Assembly (NCBI RefSeq): GCF_003086295.3
Contig: NC_092050.1
Coordinates: 146,202,699 to 146,266,698 of the forward strand
Length of the DNA stretch: 64,000 nt
Reading direction: 5' to 3'
DNA from: Arachis hypogaea
Taxonomy: Eukaryota; Streptophyta; Magnoliopsida; Fabales; Fabaceae
In this document: piece by piece, positions 10,201-20,512 of the stretch
Layout: each line of letters starts with the position of its first letter
How positions within the stretch are numbered: the first letter of the stretch is position 1
Notes under the pieces: model-generated
The model's input: only the letters and a program-made list of their open reading frames with translations
What the model was told of the DNA's origin: nothing
Databases searched by the model: none
Position numbers and translations under genes: made by a program

Positions 10201-12812
10201 ATGTCTTCTTCATTCACTATGGTCAAAGATCTCGATTTATTGAATCAACCTCAAATATGGAGGATTAAGGTTCGTATTATTAAGAGGTGGTCAATTTCTA
10301 CGGCAGAGGATAGACACAAGAAGCCTATGCTGGAATTTATTGTCATGGATAAGTTAGTAATAGTATATTATTCGTTTTTATTCATTAACATATCTTACAG
10401 TTGATTCATTATTATAAATCAACTCACTATGTGCATTATTGGAATTTAGGGAGATCACATCCATTGCTCCATTAAGAATTCCATGAGCAGGTTATTTGAA
10501 AATGATATTATAGAAGGGAGAATAATTGTTTTATCAAATTTTTAACTTATTGTGAATGATAAAAAATAAAAATCAACTACCCATTCTTATCGTATATACT
10601 TTAAGAGAGAAACTCAGATCCGCCCTTTAGATGATAGTAAATTTTTTGATAATGTATTTCACTTTGTTCCTAATGAAATTATCCTTGTCATGACAATCTT
10701 CAGTCACACCTAATTAGTAATTACTTTTTCTTTATTTATATTTTAAAGTTGTATTTACCTTTTAACTATTACTCACATTTTTTTTAAATTATATATTGTA
10801 GATGTCATTGGTATGTTAACTGGTAAGGAGATACAAGTTCACAAAAAAGGCAAGAAATCAATCTACATCATACTCGAACTTGATGACATTCAGCAACTAA
10901 TCTAATAGAAAAAACTTTTTTCATTATCATTATCGTTTACATTGTTATATTACAACATTTTCTTATAATAATTTTGAAATTGTTTCTTTATTTTGTTAAA
11001 TTTATACAGGGATAAGAAAAATATTTGATGCACTCTTTAAGAAGAATTTGCAAATCAATTAGTGCAACACATGCAAAATTAGCCTACAACTTAATACATA
11101 CTCATTGTGCAATTTGCAAAGTTTAATCTTTTTAAGGGTATTATAACTTTAATTTGTCCCTTAGAATGTTTATATAGTGTATATAATATTTATTTCACCT
11201 CAAATATAGTTAAGATTTTCTATTTCACCAATTGATTCCATTTATATAGGTTCTATGGGTATCTCGAACACCAATTATAATACTATTCTACACATCAATG
11301 TTGATTTTTAAGAGGTTAAAGACTTTAGACAAAGATGTCATCTTAGCTTCAATTTTAGTATTAATATTATTATATTTTAAATTCCAAAATACCTTACAAC
11401 TAATACATGTCTGTTAATTAGTATTATAATGGACCTTGAAAATCCATCGAACCAACTGACTCAAATTATATCCGATTCTTCTTACTCTGTGGAAGAGGAT
11501 TTTCCACGTCTAACACAATATAGGCCTATATATGAGCTAAAGGATTTTGCTGAGGTATAATTTGTTTATATAATTTTACTTAATTATACTATCATTACAT
11601 TTAGATATATATTTTATTTTATTTTGTTGAACATTTTGGTACTTCTATTACTACTGGCACTGTAATTTCAATCGAAACCAAATTTGGATGGTGGTACAAG
11701 GATTGTAAGATGTGTTTTCATTCATTGAAAGAAGATGAAAGTTCTTATTATTACTCATCATGTGATATCTATCCTAACACTCATGTAACTAGGTATTATT
11801 CTACTTACTTTATATGTACTTTAATGTTATTGTTATATATTTCATGTATTCTCATCACATTTATTTAAATTTTCAGGTTTTGTATCCATCTTAGAGTGTC
11901 TAATGATATAGATTCTGCCTTATTCATTGTTTATGATAAGGAAGCCTCTAAATTTCTGGGAACAACTGCATCTGATCTTCGCTTTTCACAAGATTCATGG
12001 GTATGTAGCGTGTTAAATAATTATTTTTTAAACAATTTTACATATATCTATATTAGTTATAAAATATTAATTTATTTTATTAGATATATATACATGCATT
12101 AATTTAGTCTTCTTTAACTCATTTTATGCTATATACCTTCTTTTAATTTTGATCAGGGTGTTAACAAAAATGTGTTTCCAGCTGAGATCAACTCATTCAA
12201 GTGCAAAAAAGTTTTGTTTAAGGTATATGTGAAGCTAGATGATATCAATACATTCCAACTTTGCATGATAACTGTATTAAAATTGAACGAGGACAAATCA
12301 TTGATGCCTTCCTTTGCAGCTAAGCACAAGATATATGATGTAAGTTCTTATTCATAAATCTTATATTGTTATCTATATTTCAATAATAAGTTGATCTTTT
12401 TAACATGTATATAAATTCATAGGAGAATATGCTAGTCGATGACTCTGAAATTTTAAGTCTACAAACTGAATCTACAGATACTCCAAAGGCAACTGCCATT
12501 TTTTATTATAATATTATATATTTATTTTAATGAATTTGTACATACTTGCCATTTTCTATAATCAAATTTTTTAATTCAATTTATCAACAAATTTATTGAA
12601 TTATGTAGGAGATAAGCTCTCAATCATGTGAAATTATTACTTCTGATGGTAATGATGATTTTGTCACACCTAAAAGGACTCTGATAGCCACTGGTTGGTC
12701 CGAGAAGCTCCTAGATGTTTTTCCAGATTCTGGGACAGGTTCATCTTCCAAAACACGCAAGATATCTGAGCTCTATAATTGTGCATTCAGAAAAGAACAT
12801 GCTGATGAGTGA
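10201..12812 (+). pseudogene. RPA70-like (replication protein A large subunit) pseudogene, about 11 exons
   Basis: Plausible exons can be followed in order: N-terminal OB-fold (10201-10352; WRIKVRIIKRWS), its continuation (from 10450; GDHIHCSIKNS...FENDIIEGRI), the DVIGMLTGKE segment (10802 on), LW-like EEFANQLVQH (near 11030), a linker ending ELKDFAE (to 11554), the zinc-ribbon exon (to 11792; GWWYKDCKMC), RFCIHLRVSND (11877-12000), GVNKNVFPAEINSFKCKK (12157-12339), and a C-terminal tail (12609-12812). Many junctions have GT/AG. The domain order is that of plant RPA70-like/DUF223 proteins, which bind single-stranded DNA and are also carried by Helitrons. Stops in exon 2 (near 10543 and 10567) and exon 3 (near 10902) indicate a dead copy, although the 3' exons are open. 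Confidence 0.78.
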
Positions 12813-13829
12813 TCCAATTCAGAGCCTTCTAATTTTAACCAGAGATTCAAAGTGCTACTTTGTATTCAGTTATGTTTAAGCATGAATGTCCTCGAATTTC
12901 AATAATTAATGGTTAAATTATGTTCAGCCTTACTATTGTTGTTTATGTTCCTCTTATTTTCATGTCTATTATGTTTAAACAATATGGTCTTTCCATTAAA
13001 TAAGTAATGGTTATACTGTGTATAGTCATGTCGTTGTTGCTTTTGTTTCCTTACTTAATGTCTATCAGTATGTAGCAATTGGTGATAAATTATTATATTA
13101 TCTGTTTCTCATGTCAACTATATTTTAATGTATCAGTTAATTTGCATCTATGGTTCACATGTTTTGTTTTATTAAATTCTAGCTTTGTTATCAATTATTA
13201 CAAAATATCTAATATCAATTCCACCAAACAAATTAGTATTATTTTTTTAATCATGTCAATTCTTTTTTTGCCTTTCAAGGTGTTAGTTAATACTTCTCAT
13301 CGATTTATAATAATTAGTTCAACAAATAATATTAATTTTCAATACAATTCTTTATTTTTTTAGTTAATAAGGGTTATATTTAGTGTCTCAGTATATAGTT
13401 CATATAAACACCACAAGTTTACTTAAACATTGCTATAATGGTCTTTTAATAAGACTAACTAATACATTATTTTCTATTAAGTAAAATCAATTATCTATTT
13501 GGTATAATTCAATAACAATTTTATATGGATAACAAATTTTAATTATAAAGATTTTCTATGTGATTTTAAATCCTATTTGTTAATAACAAATGTTATGTTT
13601 TCAATGTTGTCAAAATCCAAATACTTTAAATGTTATATTTTTTCTTACATAAAATACCAGTTTTATATTTTATTTATATTCTCCACAGCTGCTAATTTTT
13701 AATTGAAGCTCACCATTCTCACCTTTTAAAAATGAACCTCAGTTACATTAGCTTTTATTTAACTATTAATAGTCCTTTTTTAAAATATCTCAAGTCCTCA
13801 TTGCTTCCCCCACCTTTATTTCTTAGCAT
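12813..13829. other. AT-rich intergenic stretch between RPA-like and B3 genes
   Basis: Nothing beyond AT-rich sequence is visible. A 94-codon open frame at 13079-13363 is Ile/Phe/Ser-rich with no domain features. The last bases before 13830 (CCCCCACCTTTATTTC) would be the leader of the B3 gene. Confidence 0.4.
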
Positions 13830-14341
13830 GGAGTACTTCATGAAAGTGGTATCAAAGAAATCTGGTATGCTTCCTTTAATTTGTAAATATTATTTTTTTT
13901 ATTAGATCAACAAGTTTCTTCCGGTCTTAGTTTATTATTAACACAGTTGTTTATTTTTTCAGTCGTCAAATATAAGTTATACTTGCCTAAGAACTTTCAA
14001 CATGATTGACTATTTTACTTACAGATCAATCCTTCAGTGATTAATTATTTTTATAAAATAACTTCACATATTCATAATAGTGTTAATCATGCAATGAGTT
14101 ATTGGTTAGCCTTTTTTTATTTAAATATGGTGTTTAAGTTCTTGTTTATTTCTTGCAGGCACTTCATGAGTTTCCATCCGTTTTCTACAAAAAGTACAAA
14201 GATTTACTAAGTCAAATCATGTTTTTTGTGGATATCCACCAAAATAAAGTTCAAGTAACAATCACCAGAAGTCACTCATGTGGTTATATACTTGAAGATT
14301 TTGATAATTTGGTTAAATTATATGGTTTTACAGATGGTGGT

Positions 14342-17300
14342 TGTAAAATTTGTAAAATTAGTAAATAATTAGTCAATAAATTAATTATTAATCTAAAAAA
14401 TTAGAAAATAGAATTTATAGTTTAATAAGATAGAACTAATTAAAATAAAAATTTTGACACTAATTTTAAAAAATTTGGCCCAAAATTGAGCCAAACGGGC
14501 CAAATCGGACAAACCGGGCCCATAATGGACCCAAGGCCCAGCCCAAATCAATAACATAAAGAGCTTCAGCTCTTCTTCTCTCCTCCAAATGAAACCCACA
14601 CTGAAAGCTTGCACGAGGGAGGAGGAAGAAGACCAAACCTTCACTCAATAATTCAACCTCACATAACTTTTGATCCGGAGCTCCGATCGCTGCACTGTTT
14701 GCGGCCACGCGTCCGCAGCGAAAAGCTCTACAAAGCCCGGTGCTTAATTTGGTAAGAAAACCACATTACCAGTTTCAATTCCCTCTTCCACAATTCGAAA
14801 ATTCATATGTTTTGGGTGTTGAGGTTTTTGGTTAATTTGATGTTTTAGGGTCAAGTTAACTTGAGAAATTAGTGAGCTTTTGCTTAATTAAGGCATATAC
14901 AAGGTAAGGATCCTCAAATTTTAGTGAATCCGTTAGTTAATTATGATTAAGTATTGAGTTTATGTGTATGGATGTGATAATATGTGTTAGGTAGTTTATA
15001 AGTAGATTTGGAACACAATTGAAAGAATTGGAAGCTTAAGTGGGAGCTTGGGTGCTGAATTTTTGGTGGTGGAGACTTGGACCTTGCCTAATTGAGTTGT
15101 TCTTCGGTTATACGAGGAAATCGGTTAAGTTATGATTTTGATTTCTCATATTTAATATATAATGTCTTGTGAAAACTTAGGCTAGACGACCTAGGATAAG
15201 TTGAATCATGAATTTTGAAGCTTGATTGTTAGTTATAGTTTATAACATATGATGAATTGATGAGGCATAATAGATTGAATAATTGTGATATGAATATGGT
15301 TAGTTTAGTAAGACTAGTTCATGGATGATGATGTTGATCGTGATATGTAATAACATTCAATGTTGATGATTGTATTAAGTATGATTGCAAAATGTTGTGA
15401 ATAAAACTATTCAAAATTGAGATATGATTGGATATGAAGAATGTGGAGCTGTGTAATTGTGATATAGTATGTTTTAGTATAGGATATGGCTGTGTGAATA
15501 TGGTTAATGAGTTATGTTTTGTGAAAATAGAGGTTTGGAAGATTTTGTGAAAGTCTGATTTTTTGCCAAACTTCGGTGAGCCATAACTCGGCTTTCGAAC
15601 TCCAAAATTCTTTCAAACTTATTCCATATGAAAATTAGGTTCGTGAAGTTTATGCCGTTCGAAGAATGGATAAAAAATGTTTTAAAACGAGAAAGTTATG
15701 CGCGTCGAAAGTTCGGTGTGCAAAATTGAAATTCTACAGCACTTAGCAATTTTACCTATTCTGCAGAACTTGCGTACGCGACCACCTGCAAGTGACGCGA
15801 CCAACCCTTATGAGTTGGGCATCTCGTGTACGCGAGCAAGGAAAAACGCACCCACGCGTACGCGTGGCCCACGCGTACACGTGACCCCTGTTTTCAATAA
15901 AGTGAAATTTTATGTTTTTAAAACCCGAATTTTAACCTCTAAACCTCTATTTTCACTCCTTTAGACCCTAAAGATTAGTTTTATGTGTAGTGACGAGATT
16001 AAGCTATAAAAAGGAAGGTTACTTAGAAGTGAAGAAAGGTTTAGAAAGATAAATTGTGGTTGGGAAAGTGTAAAATTGATGACGATGTATGATTAATGAC
16101 AGAGTTGAGAATGATAAGATTTGATTCGTGATGTGACCGTATTGAGAGGTAAATGTTGAGATTAGCAATGACCGAGTATGGCTGGAATGGCCAAGATGGC
16201 AAAGTCTAGGTGTGATCCCGCTTGCGTGTTAACTTAAAAATCTTATCGGATGGCAAGTTGAGGATGGAGGATTCCCTCTCTTGTCGAGATGTGGATGTGG
16301 GGAAGGTGGAAAGGCACTCTCCTTCATATTGTTTTCCCCACATTATTCGATGGTTGCAAGGTGGAAAGGCACACTCCTTCGATGTGGAAAGGCACTCGAT
16401 CTCCTTCGTGATACCTCCAGGAGAAGGTGAAAAGGCACTCTCCTTCGTTAAAGTTCCTCCTGGAGATGCGCAACCTAGAGACCATATCCGGGTTAGCTAC
16501 CGGGTGTGCTAGATTCTGGCGAGTTAACTGACACATGAGCTCACTGCCAGTAGGATAGACATTCATCATATGCATATGTGTGTTTTGTTTGCTTGCATGT
16601 GCATTAATTGGGCTTGCCTATGTGATTATTATGCTTACTTGCTATATTTACTACCTATTGTATCTGTATTCTACTTGTATCTGCTTTGTCTGTTTTGTTT
16701 GTCTGTGTGATTATACTGAAGTTTTGGAGGATTGTGGAGGAAGGGAATAGTTGAGGGTTTTAGTTAGAATTTGGTTAAGTTTAAGAACCTTAGAAAACCA
16801 CTCCTGTTTATGGTTTCCGTTTTAATTCTTTTAAGTCTTACAATCTAAGTGTCGGAGTTCTAGGATTGCCTCTGACTTTTCTGGGACCTTATACCTTATG
16901 TATGCAGCACCTTTACCATGCTGAGAACTCCCGGTTCTCACTCTATACGAATATTTATGTTTTTCGGATGCAGGTCGAGAGGCACCTCGCTAAGCGTCTG
17001 GAGTTCTCTGCAGCGAAATGGGGCTTTTGGGAGTTTACATTTTGTTCTACTCTGCTATATTTGCATGTATAGACTCTCCTTATATATATGTATTTTACTT
17101 TTGCACCTCATAGAGGTTTATGGAGAACTATGGTTACTTTTATGTATTTTAGGTTATGGATTAATATATGTACATATATAGATATTCTCCGGCCAGCCTT
17201 AACTTCGCAGGCTGAGTTAGGAGCGTGTTTATTTTTTATCCTTGACCTTCTATTCTCATTTATATATATATGTTATGTACCTTAGCTTTCTTCATACGCA

Positions 17301-17486
17301 AGTTACATTATTCCTGAACGTTGCGCTTTTAATTTTGCGATTTTGTTTTACCCATTCTTCAAGGCTCCTTGTATATTCTATTCTTTCAATTATTATACGT
17401 ACATATATTTTATTTTAGAGGTCGTAACACCACACTACCTCTATTTTACGGCTTAAGCGTAAAGCTCTGTGTGGTAGGGTGTTATA
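14342..17486 (+). mobile_element. Solo LTR (family B) inside the B3 gene
   Basis: The 3,145-bp block starts TGTAAAATTT and ends GGGTGTTATA. The flanks GTGGT (14337-14341) and GTGAT (17487-17491) are a 5-bp target duplication with one mismatch. Excising the block rejoins the B3 coding frame. The end and layout (AT-rich start, GC-richer middle, GGGTGTTA(C/T)A end) resemble the two long LTRs at 30625-37876, so they are probably related gypsy-type families. No polyprotein is present. A short repeat built on GGAAAGGCACTCTCCTTC recurs at about 16305-16450. Confidence 0.85.
16290..16455 (+). repeat. Irregular tandem repeat in the family B solo LTR
   Basis: The phrase GGTGGAAAGGCACTCTCCTTC and close variants occurs four times with uneven spacing. 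It appears to be an LTR-internal tandem repeat comparable in place to the 59-bp repeat in the other long LTR at 36482-36718. Confidence 0.75.
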
Positions 17487-18104
17487 GTGATTGGTTGAAG
17501 GTTCTATATGTTGGAGAAGAAATTTTTGTCAACCTTAAGGTGAAGGATCCTACAATGAGATCTTTGGAATTTTCAAAGTATCCAATGAAACTGTTTCTCC
17601 AACCTAAACTACCAATATATACAAATAATCTAAATAGTGTTCCTTATGCTTACATTAGGTCATCCACTGATAAAACTGAATTCCATCATCATATTAAATT
17701 TTATCCTTCTTATATGAGTCATATCCTTCCATATCCCAATGGTTTAAGTTCAGACAATTGTTTTACTCCATTACCCAATACAAATATGTTTTCATCAAAG
17801 TCTGAAATCTACAAAAGGCAAGAATTAACCAAAAAAACATTTTTAATTAACCACTTTAATAAATCACATCACTTAAGCCAAATAATGGTTAGTCCGAATC
17901 AGGTTCAAACCTGACAGACCTGTGCAACATGTGAATACTCTTTGCTGAACACAGCACTTGTAGCCACCGTAGCGAGGACAACACATTTCATCACATGAAA
18001 AAAAAAGGAAAAAAAAAAACATCAACATAGTAGCATTGCCCAAATATAAAAACCAATGCCTATTATTTCAATATTCTTAAAAGAAGTATCTAGTTCTCAT
18101 TAAG

Positions 18105-18630
18105 TGTGTTACAAGCTAACCACCTATTTTTATAGTAGACAATCTTTTATTTTAAACTTCTACCATCACTTAAATAATAGAGCCGTATTTTTTAATATCA
18201 CATTTCGCTCTTTTAATCCTATTTATTTTTTTAGTTTTTGGATTGTACTCCATTTTCCTGCCGCTAATCCTCGACTCTCATCTAGCTTACCCCAAAAATT
18301 CTAGCTTGAAGTGAGTTAATCTTTTTTTTTTTTTAACAACTTTTGGTATTTTAAACAAATATAAATAACAAATAAAAAATTTGTTAAAATCTATCTTTAT
18401 AAATACCAGTTTTCCTTCTCATAGATAAATATTTTTCTTTCCATCTTTTAGTCTCTCCTCAATTTTTCTTTATAATTGATTTCCAAGTCTCCATCCTCTT
18501 CGGATTTGCCCTAAGGGAATACCCAAACATCTAATTTGTATGGTAGATGGTAGACTCATCTCTTTATAACTTAACATCATACATGCTTCCTTCACCTTGT
18601 CCTTGTTACAATTAATGTAATTATTGATGA
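18105..18630 (-). pseudogene. Decayed L1-type LINE fragment (RT thumb region)
   Basis: On the minus strand I can read, in changing frames, ACMMLSYKEMSLPSTIQIRC followed by LGIPLGQIRR (18600-18480), then WKSIIKK and RWKEKYLSMRRKTG, and further on NVILKNTALLFK near 18190. The order matches the RT-thumb and following region of plant L1 elements (compare YLGVPLGANPR, TWKPI and NTTLLFKWWW in the LINE at 2808-7503). Many stops and indels; no ends found. Confidence 0.65.
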
Positions 18631-18839
18631 TTTATCATTATGAGAAACTATTAGGGACTAGCAATTTTTAGTATGTTAGCTAGCATAAACATTAAATTAT
18701 CATTTTACTAATTTATATTTGTAAATTCTGAAAAATATGAGTATAAATTATATTGATTTATGGGTATAAACTGTATTTGTTTATGTGTACAAAATTCTAA
18801 TAAATATAGATATAAATTATATACTTTTTATGTGTAAAA

Positions 18840-19330
18840 CATCTGAAAATATGGGTGTTGATTCGTCCGTGTGAGAATCGCCGAACTATAGCAGTTCCTC
18901 CGAGTAATGTGCTGCTTGCAAAGGAGAGCTATACGTTGGCCTGATTCGAACACCCCGGCAGAAATACCTGCAAAAATACTCCAACGCTTTAAGTAAAAGA
19001 AAGTCTTTAAAAGAATATATTAAAGAGCATTCAAAATAAAGCTTGTAGAACCTCTCTTTCCCGAGTTTGAGTTCTCTTTTATATAGATGATTAGCTTTTA
19101 CTGATTGTTGAAGTTTGTTTGATATTTTAAGTATATAGAATCGTGGGTTCTATTTTTTATGGTAACGGTTTACTGATAATATTTGACTAGTAAAATGGTA
19201 ATATTTATTGACGATATAGCATTTCTCGAATATTAATTTTTAGATTAATCACCGTACCAGCACAAACCGCTACAAAATTCTTTGGTAGTTTTGAACAGAT
19301 TTTATATCACAAGGTCAAAAAAAGATTGTA
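18840..19330. other. Unidentified repeat-like segment
   Basis: The stretch around 18850-18990 is much richer in GC than its surroundings (GTGAGAATCGCCGAACTATAG, CACCCCGGCAGAAATACC) and is followed by a TATATAGATG box-like motif at about 19082. The composition suggests the edge of an LTR or other promoter-bearing repeat, but I could not find both ends. Confidence 0.3.
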
Positions 19331-19807
19331 TCATTGACAAATTATAGATGAGATAACTGCACATTATTTTTTCTTACTCCAAGCGATTTAACTCTTTACA
19401 ATGAGCACAGTTTTTTGAAAATACTATTTAATACTCCACCTACCAATACGAATAGAAATGGTGAAAGGAGGTCGTCCCCTTATCATAGACCTCTCTCTAT
19501 CTTTGAAAGGAGTCGTTTGAGTTCCATATACCAAAATTGCCATATATTGACGGAGTAGTGATACAACTTCTAATTTATAACCCCCATTTCAAACCAAATT
19601 CCATTCTTTTTAGAAACAAGTAGTTAAGCTTGTCTAGTTTATTAGAAAGATGATCATTTATTGTGTGTGACTGTTTTGACCCAAAAGTTTATTTATTTAT
19701 TTTATGCCTACACACTTCACAATTTTTATGAAAATTTTCAGACCCGACACACATAATAATTAAAAGCGCAGAAAATTCTCTCCTTCTCACCATTTTCACA
19801 CCAAATC

Positions 19808-20047
19808 TTGTGCTCAATGGCGTCACATGCTCTATCTCCAGTTTCCACACCACACAAACGGCCGGAAAAATCATTGTCGCCGAAATTGGAGATTGCCACC
19901 AAACCAACCACCAAGCTTCACAATACGGCAATATACTTCAATAATCTTTTATTCTATATTACTGGTAATGGAAACAAGCTAAGTAAACAACCATATAACC
20001 TTCATTTAAATACAAAAGACCATTATATATTACGGTCATTCAATTGA
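19808..20047 (+). CDS. Hypothetical short open frame, possible first exon remnant
   Basis: The 79-codon frame opens with a good plant start context (CTCAATGGCG) after a C/T-rich leader (TTCTCTCCTTCTCACCATTTTCACACC). The first 40 residues (MASHALSPVSTPHKRPEKSL...) are Ser/Pro/Lys-rich and of normal base composition; the later part is AT-rich and may be intron. I recognise no domain. It could be the first exon of a lost gene or part of a transposon. Confidence 0.25.
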   Translation: MCSMASHALSPVSTPHKRPEKSLSPKLEIATKPTTKLHNTAIYFNNLLFYITGNGNKLSKQPYNLHLNTKDHYILRSFN

Positions 20048-20169
20048 CAGTTAACATTGATCAAGTCAAAGACCATTATATATATACACTGAGTTATTAA
20101 GTTTTTGAGTTTTTTTAATATTTGTGTGTAAAATTTTATAAGTCTTTGAACTTCATAATTTTTTTTTGT

Positions 20170-20512
20170 AAGATTTAATTATTCTGTCGAATTTTATAGT
20201 TTTAATAAATTTTTATTTAGATCTTTATATTTTTTTTTAATTGGGTTTTTATACTACGTATATGATATATTATATTTTATAATTAAATCTCCATAATGAC
20301 AAAAATATTGAAATTAAATAAATATTCTATTAAATAAAATAAATATGTCTAACACTTGATTAAATATTTTATTTTGTTAATCCTAATATTTTTATCATGA
20401 TAGAAACTTAGTTACAAAATTTGATATGATATAGAAATCTAATAAAAAAAAATATAACGCCCTAATTGAATATTCGATGAAATTATAAAGACTGATAAAG
20501 TAATTAAATCTT
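20170..20512. mobile_element. Degenerate foldback MITE, relative of family M1
   Basis: It starts AAGATTTAATTATTCTGTCG and ends with a diverged complement (AAAGTAATTAAATCTT). Internal phrases (AATTTTATAG, ATTAGATTTCTATAT) match the arms of the MITE at 8769-9084. It is an older copy. Confidence 0.6.

Larger units (their letters stand above)
13830..17914 (+). pseudogene. B3-domain transcription factor gene, split by a solo LTR
   Basis: A short first exon (13830-13864, MEYFMKVVSKKS) ends at a GT and is followed by an AG at 14157-14158. The second exon begins LHEFPSVFYKKYKDLLSQ and continues through VTITRSHSCGYILEDFDNLVKLYGFTDG; this is a B3 core (basic FF/VV start, then the W-like YGF block). 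At 14342 a 3.1 kb solo LTR breaks the exon. The frame resumes at 17487 with DWLKVLYVGEEIFVNLKV, the end of the B3 fold, then a Ser/His-rich linker to a stop at 17912. Its N-terminal B3 plus linker complements the linker plus C-terminal B3 remnant at 7504-8392. B3 factors act in the nucleus. Without the LTR no stop is seen. Confidence 0.68.
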
